A stretch of DNA of 64,000 nt, from assembly GCA_015055745.1 (NCBI GenBank), contig SVHS01000005.1:1-64000 (forward strand), given 5' to 3'. Below are positions 31,636 through 40,661 of the stretch, piece after piece. The translations under genes and the position numbers were made by a program. The notes beneath the pieces were generated by a model. That model made no database searches, was not told the DNA's origin, and worked only from the letters and a program-made list of their open reading frames with translations. The first letter of the stretch is position 1; each line of letters opens with the position of its first letter. Source of the stretch: Clostridiales bacterium. GTDB lineage: Bacteria; Bacillota; Clostridia; Christensenellales; UBA1242.

Positions 31636-32706
31636 TTAAATCAATTTTTTTGCTAGCACACCTGTATTAAAATATGAATATTTTTTTATTTCCTTTGTGT
31701 TTGCCACTATTTTTTCCATAAGAGTAATATAATCAATACCGATAGGCTCGTATAGATAAAATGCCATACTACCTGGGATAGTATTTATTTCGTTGAAATA
31801 CAGCTGATCTGTAGCTTTGTCATAAATATAATCAATCCTCACAACCCCACTCACATTAAGCTTTTTGTATATCTCAGAAGTATAATTTATAATCTTTTCT
31901 TCTAGTTCTGGCGAGATCCTTGCAGGGAGAATCCTATCTACACCTTTTACTTTGTCGTGATTGTCATACTTATCTTCAAAGGTCAAAAAGTTTGATTTGG
32001 TGATCGGATTCTCTATAGCGCTAAGCATCAAGCCATCTATATCAGCAAAACAGGCTTGATTGTACTCAGCCATATCCACTATCCTTTCTTCCACCAATGC
32101 ATCATCATACATCTCAAATATCGCTTCTATTTGCTCAAGATAATTTTTCTTATCGCACGCTTTGACACCAATACTAGACCCAAGACTATTTGGCTTGACT
32201 ATCAGCTGATGAGAAAAAGTATCATTGATAATCTTGATACTAACTTCCAAATTTTCCCTGGTGACTTTTATACCTTTTACAGTAGGTACGACATCTTTTA
32301 AAATTTCTTTTGCAAGACTCTTATCCATAGCAATATGTGATGATAGGGAATCTGCACCAGTACATTTGATATCATTCACAGCAAAAAATCCATACAAATC
32401 ACCATTTTCTCCCACTCCTCCGTGGCAACAATTGATCACTGTATCAATATCACAATATTTTTTAAGCATCAAGCCTTTTAGATATATAGCTCCATGTAAA
32501 ATGATGATTTCTTTCAATTTTATACTGTTTTTATCATCAAAATAAGCCAAATCATTCACTTTAGTCGCGAGATAAAATCGATTATCCAATCCTAGATAGA
32601 TCTTCTCGATAGATTGAGGATAATTTTTTGCCAATTGCATTCCTGTGATGATAGAGATATCATGCTCCGGACTAGCTCCGCCAAATATAACACATAACTT
32701 TTTCAT
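31636..32706 (-). CDS. ddl: D-alanine--D-alanine ligase
   Basis: FGGASPEHDISIITG, CCHGGVGENGDLYGFF, KPNSLGSSIGV, YFNEINTIPG. Confidence 0.95.
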   Translation of the reverse strand: MKKLCVIFGGASPEHDISIITGMQLAKNYPQSIEKIYLGLDNRFYLATKVNDLAYFDDKNSIKLKEIIILHGAIYLKGLMLKKYCDIDTVINCCHGGVGENGDLYGFFAVNDIKCTGADSLSSHIAMDKSLAKEILKDVVPTVKGIKVTRENLEVSIKIINDTFSHQLIVKPNSLGSSIGVKACDKKNYLEQIEAIFEMYDDALVEERIVDMAEYNQACFADIDGLMLSAIENPITKSNFLTFEDKYDNHDKVKGVDRILPARISPELEEKIINYTSEIYKKLNVSGVVRIDYIYDKATDQLYFNEINTIPGSMAFYLYEPIGIDYITLMEKIVANTKEIKKYSYFNTGVLAKKLI

Positions 32707-32760
32707 ACTGTTATGTATGTAAAATTTTTTTGTTTTGACAGCATATATGGATAATAGGAG

Positions 32761-32782
32761 ACCCTTCGACTACGCAGAGGGT
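32761..32782. repeat. Short REP-like palindrome
   Basis: ACCCTTCGACTACGCAGAGGGT; same pattern as ATTCTTCGAC...TCAGAAT at 22618 with compensated stem. Confidence 0.6.
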
Positions 32783-32791
32783 GACATTTAC

Positions 32792-33496
32792 ATGAATTTT
32801 ATCTTTAAGCAAGAAATCATCGATTATGATTACATCTACTCTCGCAAAGGCTCCACTGTGCTCTTTCTGCACGGTTGGGGAGGTAATAAAAAATCTTTTT
32901 TATCGACCATCAATCTGCTAAAACCAAACTACAATATCCTCACCATTACTATACCTACCACAGACAAAACAAATGAAGTCTGGGATATGTATGACTACAG
33001 TGAATTGATCATACGCATTTTACAAATACACGGACTAGACAAAATATATGTCGTGTGCCACAGCTTTGGATTTCGAATAGCATGCCTAATAAAAGACAAG
33101 ATTCATATAGATAAAATCATAGTCACTGGTGGAGCTGGTCCAAAAAAATCTAATGTGTTTAAAAGGATCAGCACACAAAATAATCGCATACTTTTGAGTC
33201 AAAAAAGATTTGCTTATCTTTATAAGAACATTTCCAGCAAAGATTATCAGAGTCTCGACCAAATCAACAAACAGACTTTTAAAAACATCGTCAATCTAAA
33301 CCTACTCCACGCTTTACCCAACAATCATGACATGCTCATCTTTTGGGGAAAGAAAGATAGAGACACAAAACCTTGGATAGCAAAATATTTATCAAAAACG
33401 AATACTGCAAAAACAATATACACAAATAGTGATCATTTTGCATATTTAAAAGAGAATGCAAAATTTAATAATGAGGTATTAAAATTTTTGAAATGA
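32792..33496 (+). CDS. Alpha/beta hydrolase
   Basis: VLFLHGWGGNKKSF, VCHSFG nucleophile elbow, DHFAYL. Real start likely MNFIFKQEIID; upstream 19 codons come from the repeat. Confidence 0.88.
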   Translation: MNFIFKQEIIDYDYIYSRKGSTVLFLHGWGGNKKSFLSTINLLKPNYNILTITIPTTDKTNEVWDMYDYSELIIRILQIHGLDKIYVVCHSFGFRIACLIKDKIHIDKIIVTGGAGPKKSNVFKRISTQNNRILLSQKRFAYLYKNISSKDYQSLDQINKQTFKNIVNLNLLHALPNNHDMLIFWGKKDRDTKPWIAKYLSKTNTAKTIYTNSDHFAYLKENAKFNNEVLKFLK

Positions 33497-34995
33497 GTAT
33501 TTTTTATACATTAAATGCGGTATTTTTGATATTAAATTTGATATTTTTACAAAAATTTTTACATATTTATCAATTAAAAGATTATAACAATACAAGATAT
33601 TTTAAATATTTTTTCGATAAAAAAATAATATTTTATTTACTAATTTTTATTGTTTTTATGGTCCAATTATTTGTAAATAATTTAATATTTTACACGGTGA
33701 CAAATGTAGGCATTTTTATTATCAGCATCATCTTCTACACCCACCTAATCAAAGCAAATAAAACACCTCTTCATTTGACTGGAAAAATCAAAAGACTATT
33801 TATCATATCTACTATTATACTAGTATGTACTAGCTTCATAAAAGTCGGCTTTTGCCTTATATCTTTTATGTCTCTTTTGTCTCCGATCCTAGCAAATATT
33901 ACAAATATTTATGATAAAATAAAAAACCATAGATACATAAAATCCGCTCAAAATAAACTAAAGATTTATGCCCCAAAAATAATAGCCATCACTGGTAGCA
34001 ATGGAAAAACTAGCGTAAAAAATATACTATTACAAATGCTAAAAACCAAGTACAAAACCATAGCTTCTCCCGCCAGCTACAACACTCCTCTAGGTATCAG
34101 CAAATTTCTAAACGAAGAGCTCACCAAAGACCACGAGTATATCATATTGGAATACGGAGCTAGACACAAAAAAGATGTGAAAAAATTGTGTCGAACTTTT
34201 GGAGCAGACTACGGCATTTTGACCACCATTGCCCCTCAACATTTGGAATCATTTCACAACATAGAAAATATTTATCTCACAAAAAATGAATTGGTAAAAT
34301 ATTTACAAAATAAATTATGTATTTTCAATATTGACAATATATATTGTAGACGTTCTTATCTAGAAAAAGAAGGTGAAAAGATATCAGTATCAATACATGA
34401 AAAAGCGGATATTTTTGCAAAAAATCTAAAAATTTCATCAATAAACATGAAATTTAATATGTTTTTCAATCAGTTTAACAAAAAAATAACCACAAATTTA
34501 TTGGGAAGGCACAATATCACAAATATCCTTTTAGCATCAGCACTCGCTCTACACTTGAATATTGATATAGAAGAAATAGCAAAAACCATAAGTTCGCTAC
34601 AACCCACCGAACATAGACTACAGCTCATAAAATCAAGAATAAATATCATTGATGATAGCTACAATTGTTCTCTTGCAAGCGCAGAAGAAGCATTATATAC
34701 CCTATCACATTTCGAAGGCAAAAAGATGATAGCCACTCCAGGTATAATAGAATGCGGAAACATGAGCTACGAGATAAATTTTCGACTAGGTGTAATGATG
34801 AAAAATTTTGATTACATTATTGTCATAGGGAAACAAAATAAAAAAGCGATTTTAGACGGACTAAAAACGCAAAAATTTGATGACAAGAAAATTTTATTGG
34901 CAGAAAATCTTGAGTCTAGCAAAAAATATTTTTCACTGCTCGCAGACGGAGACACCTTGCTACTATTAAATGATCTACCTGACGATTATCACTAG
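33493..34995 (+). CDS. MurF-like Mur ligase with N-terminal multi-TM domain
   Basis: TGSNGKTSVKN, YNTPLGI, EYGARHKKDVKKLC, GRHNITNILLASALAL, IIDDSYN; ~160-aa hydrophobic N-terminus. Confidence 0.85.
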   Translation: MSIFYTLNAVFLILNLIFLQKFLHIYQLKDYNNTRYFKYFFDKKIIFYLLIFIVFMVQLFVNNLIFYTVTNVGIFIISIIFYTHLIKANKTPLHLTGKIKRLFIISTIILVCTSFIKVGFCLISFMSLLSPILANITNIYDKIKNHRYIKSAQNKLKIYAPKIIAITGSNGKTSVKNILLQMLKTKYKTIASPASYNTPLGISKFLNEELTKDHEYIILEYGARHKKDVKKLCRTFGADYGILTTIAPQHLESFHNIENIYLTKNELVKYLQNKLCIFNIDNIYCRRSYLEKEGEKISVSIHEKADIFAKNLKISSINMKFNMFFNQFNKKITTNLLGRHNITNILLASALALHLNIDIEEIAKTISSLQPTEHRLQLIKSRINIIDDSYNCSLASAEEALYTLSHFEGKKMIATPGIIECGNMSYEINFRLGVMMKNFDYIIVIGKQNKKAILDGLKTQKFDDKKILLAENLESSKKYFSLLADGDTLLLLNDLPDDYH

Positions 34996-36035
34996 ACAGA
35001 CAAAAACATTTCTACAGCATCACTACCGTCAGCATAATATCCTTTCCTTATCCTTCCTTCAGTAAACCCAAGCTTTTTATATAGAAGATATGCTGTAATA
35101 TTTTTATAACTCACTTCTAGACTAAGTGTCTTTATATCTCTATCATGAGCAAAAGCTTTTGTTTGATTTATCAATCTAGTAGCCAAACCAAGATTTCTAA
35201 AATCTTTCTTCACTGCTACACTTATGATATTTATTTCATTAGTGATTTGCAATATAATAAAGCCAACAAATTCACCATTGAATACAGCTTTGAATGTAGC
35301 ATAATTTTTATTATCCAAAGCAGTGACAATATCACTCTCAGATAAAGTATTGGAAGTAATACTTTCATTTTCTAGCAACAAAATATCTTGCAGATCTGAC
35401 ATTTCTGCTGGCAATATTTCGACTTCGCCTCTTTTTAGCTTTTCATTTTCTGCTTGAGAGAGCTGATAATACACAGGCACTAGAGCGTCATCTATGCTCC
35501 TTTCATAACACGCCAACAATATATTAGCATCAGGACTCACTACAAAGCAATCTATCTCATCGTCAGCCTTAAAAACACCTATTGGCTTACTTTCTGCCAA
35601 ATCAATAAGCTCTTTTTGTGTAAGATTTCTCTCATATTTGCACAATACTTCATGTATCCATTTCGCCACAAAATAGCTATCATTGCTACCTTTTATAGCC
35701 ACAGTATCTATATTAGGATTTTGACTCTTGGCTAAAGCAAATAGATAATCAAGATTATTTACACCCTTGGCTACTTTATTTACACTATCTCTAAATGCTT
35801 TAATAGTAGCGATACCTACTCTGATACCAGTAAAAGAACCAGGACCTATTACCACACCAAATTCATCTATATCATTGACCTTAAGTCCATTTTCGCCCAA
35901 CAACGTGTCAATCAATGGCAACATAGCTTCATTGTGCTTTACTGGAGTATCATTTGTCTTAAAAAAAACTTTGTCTTGGACCTGCAAGACAATAAAAAGC
36001 TCTTCATTAGCTGTATTTATCAACAATCTATTCAT
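34992..36035 (-). CDS. tsaB: TsaB - RimI (GNAT acetyltransferase) fusion
   Basis: N-terminal LLINTANE...VIGPGSFTGIRVGIATIKA (TsaB); C-terminal GNAT VAVKKDFRNLGLATRLINQ...LEVSYKNITAYLLYKKLGF. Confidence 0.9.
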   Translation of the reverse strand: MNRLLINTANEELFIVLQVQDKVFFKTNDTPVKHNEAMLPLIDTLLGENGLKVNDIDEFGVVIGPGSFTGIRVGIATIKAFRDSVNKVAKGVNNLDYLFALAKSQNPNIDTVAIKGSNDSYFVAKWIHEVLCKYERNLTQKELIDLAESKPIGVFKADDEIDCFVVSPDANILLACYERSIDDALVPVYYQLSQAENEKLKRGEVEILPAEMSDLQDILLLENESITSNTLSESDIVTALDNKNYATFKAVFNGEFVGFIILQITNEINIISVAVKKDFRNLGLATRLINQTKAFAHDRDIKTLSLEVSYKNITAYLLYKKLGFTEGRIRKGYYADGSDAVEMFLSV

Positions 36036-36438
36036 CTATCTCAAACTCTCTAGTATTTTCATCTACCACTTTTATATTTATTTTTTTAGTATTCTTGGGA
36101 AGGAGCGGTGCAATATTTTCACTCCATTCTATGAAAATTATACTGTCCCTATCTCCCAACACTTCATCAAAACCCGCTTCGATCGCCTCTTCGCTACTGA
36201 TCCTATACGTGTCAAAATGATGTAAGATACATTTACCCTTATATGTCTTTAATATAGCAAAAGTAGGACTATTCACTACCTCTTTTACACCAAGAAACGC
36301 AAAAACAAACTGCGTGAAAGTAGTCTTGCCGGCACCCAAGTCACCATTTAGCAAGACCACATCACCTTTATTTAATGAGTCAGCAAATCTTTTTGCCAAC
36401 TTTTTCGTTTCTTCTAGTGAATGAACCAATGTACGCAT
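36028..36438 (-). CDS. tsaE: tRNA t6A synthesis ATPase TsaE
   Basis: [14 protein letters not shown]...[12 protein letters not shown]...HHFDTYRI...IEWSE. Confidence 0.95.
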   Translation of the reverse strand: MRTLVHSLEETKKLAKRFADSLNKGDVVLLNGDLGAGKTTFTQFVFAFLGVKEVVNSPTFAILKTYKGKCILHHFDTYRISSEEAIEAGFDEVLGDRDSIIFIEWSENIAPLLPKNTKKINIKVVDENTREFEIDE

Positions 36439-37703
36439 TAACGAATAACCTTTGTAATCACTTTCACTGGCTTGATTTCTGTATTTGTGATCCTCACACA
36501 GCCAGCGATAGCCTCCCTATATTTTTCAAAATCTTCTTTATCTTTATAGTAAAATGACACTATAATATCACCTGGACGTACATAGTCGCCAATCTTCACT
36601 CTCAATACTGCGCCAATATTGCCATCATGAGAATCTTCACACAATCTCCTAGTAAGCTCGCCAAGCATGAGTGAATTGATATTGCCGACATAACCTTCCC
36701 TATCTGCCACAAAGTTTGTAGACTGATATGGCTGAAATAATTTTGCATCAGCCACAAGCTGCTTATCTCCACCCTGAGCCTTGACTATCTCTAAAAATCT
36801 GCTATATGCAGTACCATTATCCAAAGCCATAGCCACCATATCAATCACATCTTCTTTCTTTAGCTTTGGCTCAGCTGCCAATATCATTTCTGTAGCATAT
36901 TGTATAGACACATCTCTTAGTAAACATTTTTTGCCTTGCAATACATTGATAGCATCAGCCACCTCGATAGCATTACCGATCCCCTCACCGATAGTCTGCC
37001 ATGTGTTTGTGATTACTATTATTGACTTCACACCAGACTTTTTAAACACATATTTTAGTATGTCAGCTAATTTTTCAGCCTTGGCACGAGTCTTGACTAT
37101 AGATGCATCACCATACTTTACATCTACCAACACAACCTTTGCACCACTAGCCATCTTTTTACTAGCGATAGATGCAGCGAGAAGATTGATATCATTTTCG
37201 ATACCACATTGCTCACGCAATTCATATAAAAGCTTGTCAGCAGGACACATATCTCCACTGTGTGACAAAATGCAAGCGTTGGTAGTATCTAAGGCCTTCT
37301 CTATCTCTTTTTCGGTCAATTGAACTTTAAAACCTGGTATAGCACCAAATCTATCAGCTGTACCATTTGTAAACACAAAAGACTTTGCAGTAGTCTTGAT
37401 GATCTTGTATCCAAGACTAGCAATCAAAGGAATCAACACCACACTAGTAGCATCTCCGATACCGCCTGTAGAATGCTTTTCGAAAATACAATGATTGTAT
37501 TTCAACACTCTACCACTATCACGCATAGCTTGTGATAGATACAAAACCTCTCTCTTGGTCATACCAAAAGAATTTAACCCCAAAAACATCTTCATCACAG
37601 ACTTGTCCAATCCGCGCTTCATTAGCATATCTACAATACTATAATAATCTGCCAAAGTCAACTCGTGTGCTCTAGCTTTCTTTTCTATCAATTCACCCAA
37701 CAT
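36438..37703 (-). CDS. Thymidine/pyrimidine-nucleoside phosphorylase family
   Basis: KKARAHELT, KHSTGGIGDATS, SIASKKMASGAK, VDVKYG; start at MLGEL with an AAGGGTG RBS. Confidence 0.88.
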   Translation of the reverse strand: MLGELIEKKARAHELTLADYYSIVDMLMKRGLDKSVMKMFLGLNSFGMTKREVLYLSQAMRDSGRVLKYNHCIFEKHSTGGIGDATSVVLIPLIASLGYKIIKTTAKSFVFTNGTADRFGAIPGFKVQLTEKEIEKALDTTNACILSHSGDMCPADKLLYELREQCGIENDINLLAASIASKKMASGAKVVLVDVKYGDASIVKTRAKAEKLADILKYVFKKSGVKSIIVITNTWQTIGEGIGNAIEVADAINVLQGKKCLLRDVSIQYATEMILAAEPKLKKEDVIDMVAMALDNGTAYSRFLEIVKAQGGDKQLVADAKLFQPYQSTNFVADREGYVGNINSLMLGELTRRLCEDSHDGNIGAVLRVKIGDYVRPGDIIVSFYYKDKEDFEKYREAIAGCVRITNTEIKPVKVITKVIR

Positions 37704-37823
37704 ACTTTTCACCCTTAACTATATTTTATAGTTTATCGAACGATTTGTCAAACAATATGTCGATATTTTTAGATTTATTATTCGATTTTGAATAAATCAA
37801 TTTTTTTTTGAAATAATTGAGAT

Positions 37824-38582
37824 ATGTCAAGATTTAAAATAGTCAATTTGATAGATAAAATATTTGTAAGTATAGCAGTTTTTCTCATCATTTATGCATG
37901 GATTAATTTTTTTGTTAGAGATCTTATCACAACATTTATCATCAGTTTGGTATTTAGTTTTGCTGTTGTGTTTTTATTGTATTTCTTTATAAATAAAAAA
38001 CAAACTAAAATATCTACAAACAAAAAAAATTTGGAAGATATAAATGAAAAACATTTAGCATTTAGACTAATGTCAAATGAAGAAAAACTAAGACTAATAT
38101 ACGACATCATTTCAACTCAATATGAAAAAAAATTGGACGGCAAGACCACCGTCATTTTAGCCACCCATATAGAAAAACTTTCTCAAAACGATCTAATCAA
38201 TATAATATGTGAAGTCGATGAAAAATTTGATACAATAGAAATCATCTGCAATGAATATCAACCAAATATCAGACTAGATATTTTAAGTGGTAAAAAAATC
38301 AAACTGGTGGACAAAAACAAACTCTATAAAGATTACTTTGAGAAAGCGAACATTTTCCCAGACTTGAATAAAATAAATACAAAAATAAATAAACCCACTT
38401 TTAAAGAAATCTTAAAAAATTTCTTCCTCCCACACAAAGCAAAATCCTACTTTTTCTGCGGACTAATTTTGATTTTTAGCAGTATAATTTTACCTTATCA
38501 TTATTACTACATTATCTTTGGTACTGTACTTTTGATTTTTGCGATATTGTGTAAAATCTATCCACTCATACATCGCGATTAA
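37824..38582 (+). CDS. Membrane protein, unknown
   Basis: Intact 252-aa ORF with N- and C-terminal TM pairs. Confidence 0.65.
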   Translation: MSRFKIVNLIDKIFVSIAVFLIIYAWINFFVRDLITTFIISLVFSFAVVFLLYFFINKKQTKISTNKKNLEDINEKHLAFRLMSNEEKLRLIYDIISTQYEKKLDGKTTVILATHIEKLSQNDLINIICEVDEKFDTIEIICNEYQPNIRLDILSGKKIKLVDKNKLYKDYFEKANIFPDLNKINTKINKPTFKEILKNFFLPHKAKSYFFCGLILIFSSIILPYHYYYIIFGTVLLIFAILCKIYPLIHRD

Positions 38583-39687
38583 TATTTTTTAAAGCATAGA
38601 TGAGATAATCGATTTCTTCTTTTGTATTATTGTAATCCAATGACACACGTACCGCACCTCGCTCTAATGTGCCAAGCTTTTTGTGTATCAAAGGAGCACA
38701 ATGTAGCCCTGCTCTAACGCATATATTATAATCCTCATTTAGCACATTTGCCACCATGATAGAATCCATATTTTTTATATTAAATGACACCACATTAAGC
38801 GAATCTTCTGATGAATAAATTTCTAAAAAATTGAGTTTTTTGAGCATTTTATATAGATATTTGCTTAGATTTTGCTCAATTTTTATGATTTTTTCAAAAT
38901 TTTTATTCAAAAAGTCCACACCAGCGCTGAGACTCAAAATAGGAATAGTAGCTATTGTCCCACTCTCAAATCCTTCCACTGAATCAATCGGCTGAGACAA
39001 ATCTTCACTATATGTTCCAGTACCTCCATACATTATTGGATTTAATTTTACACCATCGCGGACTATCAATCCTCCCACTCCTGTAGTAGCGAGCAAACCT
39101 TTATGTCCTGCGAATGCAAACATATCTACGCCAAGTTTTTCAAGATTTATACACATATGTCCACTCGCCTGAGCTCCATCGACTAAATACAATAAATTAT
39201 ATTTTTTACAAATCTTTGCCACATTTGATACATCGCAGACATCTCCAGTCACATTTGATACCATTGTAGTGATGACAAGTTTTGTATTTGAACGAATATT
39301 TTTTTCTAATTCACTTTTAAAATCTTTCAAGTCACACCATAAAACTGACACTTCCACACCTTCAGATTTTTTATGCTCTAGCGGACGCAAAATAGAATTG
39401 TGTTCATAACAGCTCACAATCACATGATCACCATTTTTCAATGTACCTAATATGGCCAGATTTAGTGCCTCTGTACAATTTTTAGTAAATATAAGTGAAT
39501 GATGCTTTGCACCAAAAAAATCTTTTACTTTTTCTCTGGTATCAAAAATCTTCTCCGCAACTCGCTGAGACAATGTATGACCTGATCTGCCAGGGTTGGC
39601 CGTATAAAAATTTATAGCCTCGATAACTGCATTTTTTACTATCTTTGGCTTTATAAAACTCGTAGCCGCGTTATCAAAATATATCAT
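38566..39687 (-). CDS. Class V aminotransferase / cysteine desulfurase-like
   Basis: YFDNAATSFIKP, HSLIFTKNCTEALN, DGAQASGH, AGHKGL, VRAGLHCAPLIH. Confidence 0.93.
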   Translation of the reverse strand: MIYFDNAATSFIKPKIVKNAVIEAINFYTANPGRSGHTLSQRVAEKIFDTREKVKDFFGAKHHSLIFTKNCTEALNLAILGTLKNGDHVIVSCYEHNSILRPLEHKKSEGVEVSVLWCDLKDFKSELEKNIRSNTKLVITTMVSNVTGDVCDVSNVAKICKKYNLLYLVDGAQASGHMCINLEKLGVDMFAFAGHKGLLATTGVGGLIVRDGVKLNPIMYGGTGTYSEDLSQPIDSVEGFESGTIATIPILSLSAGVDFLNKNFEKIIKIEQNLSKYLYKMLKKLNFLEIYSSEDSLNVVSFNIKNMDSIMVANVLNEDYNICVRAGLHCAPLIHKKLGTLERGAVRVSLDYNNTKEEIDYLIYALKNINRDV

Positions 39688-39732
39688 ATAACACATTATG
39701 AAAATTTTGAATATTTTGTTATAGGAGGTCGT

Positions 39733-39993
39733 ATGAAATATTTAATCGTTGCTTTCACATCTAGAAACAACCTTCTTCAATTTGCAAAAATTTTGCGATA
39801 CAACGGAATACCAGCGACAGTCATAAATACACCTCGATGTATTTCTATCAGCTGTGGCTTGAGCATAAAGACAGACCTTGGATATTATGAGCATATATCC
39901 ACCTTGCTACGCAGTACTAATCTAGGTGGATTTTTAGGTGTTTTCTTGATAGAAAGACAAGGCATGAGCGAATCTGCGAAGAGACTTAAATAA
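39733..39993 (+). CDS. DUF3343 (putative Se/S carrier-like) protein
   Basis: VAFTSRNNLLQFAKILRYNGIPATVINTPRCISISCGLSIKTD; divergent from the cysteine desulfurase. Confidence 0.8.
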   Translation: MKYLIVAFTSRNNLLQFAKILRYNGIPATVINTPRCISISCGLSIKTDLGYYEHISTLLRSTNLGGFLGVFLIERQGMSESAKRLK

Positions 39994-39998
39994 ATATA

Positions 39999-40027
39999 TT
40001 GACTTATTTGCTATTTTTTGCTATAAT
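39999..40027 (+). promoter_or_regulatory. nth promoter, predicted leaderless
   Basis: TTGACT-17-TATAAT (TGC extended), then AAAGTG (6 nt), then ATG at 40034. Confidence 0.8.
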
Positions 40028-40033
40028 AAAGTG

Positions 40034-40660
40034 ATGTCAAAGATGGAAAAAATTACTTCATATTTAGACAGATTGTACCCAAGTCCAAAATGTGCATTAG
40101 ATTTTTCTACACCTTACGAGCTACTGGTAGCAGTGATACTATCAGCTCAATGCACCGACAAACGAGTAAATATTGTGACCAAAGAGCTATTTAAGATTGC
40201 AAACACGCCTGAAAAAATGATAAACTTAGGTATAGAAAAATTGAAAGAAATCATACACCCATGTGGATTTTTCAACAACAAATCAAAGGCAATCATAGAT
40301 ACTAGCAATGATTTGATAAACAAATTTGACGGACAAGTCCCTAGCACCATGGAAGATCTTACATCTCTAAAAGGTGTGGGTAGAAAAACCGCAAATGTCG
40401 TAATAGCAAATGCTTTTGGAGGACAAACTATAGCTGTAGATACCCATGTGCTACGAATATCTAAAAGATTGGGGCTCACAAAAGAAAATGCATCTCCTCT
40501 ACAGTGTGAAAAAGATTTGATGAGACTTTTACCAAAGGACAGATACACTCTACACCATCATCAGACGATTTGGTTTGGCAGAGAGCATTGCAGAGCTATC
40601 AATCCAAAATGCGAAGATTGCGAATTAAAAGATATATGTAAATATAAAAAAGGAAAATAA
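40034..40660 (+). CDS. nth: Endonuclease III
   Basis: LLVAVILSAQCTDKRVN, LKGVGRKTANVV, AVDTHV, 4Fe-4S C-X6-CxxC-X5-C. Confidence 0.97.
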   Translation: MSKMEKITSYLDRLYPSPKCALDFSTPYELLVAVILSAQCTDKRVNIVTKELFKIANTPEKMINLGIEKLKEIIHPCGFFNNKSKAIIDTSNDLINKFDGQVPSTMEDLTSLKGVGRKTANVVIANAFGGQTIAVDTHVLRISKRLGLTKENASPLQCEKDLMRLLPKDRYTLHHHQTIWFGREHCRAINPKCEDCELKDICKYKKGK

Positions 40661-40661
40661 T

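Noticed and set aside
31636-34995. van-type glycopeptide resistance cluster (ddl + MurF-like + hydrolase)
   Set aside because: The ligase keeps a Ddl-like omega-loop (FEDKY) and there is no VanH/VanX-like gene or VanRS; treated as a peptidoglycan-related cluster only.
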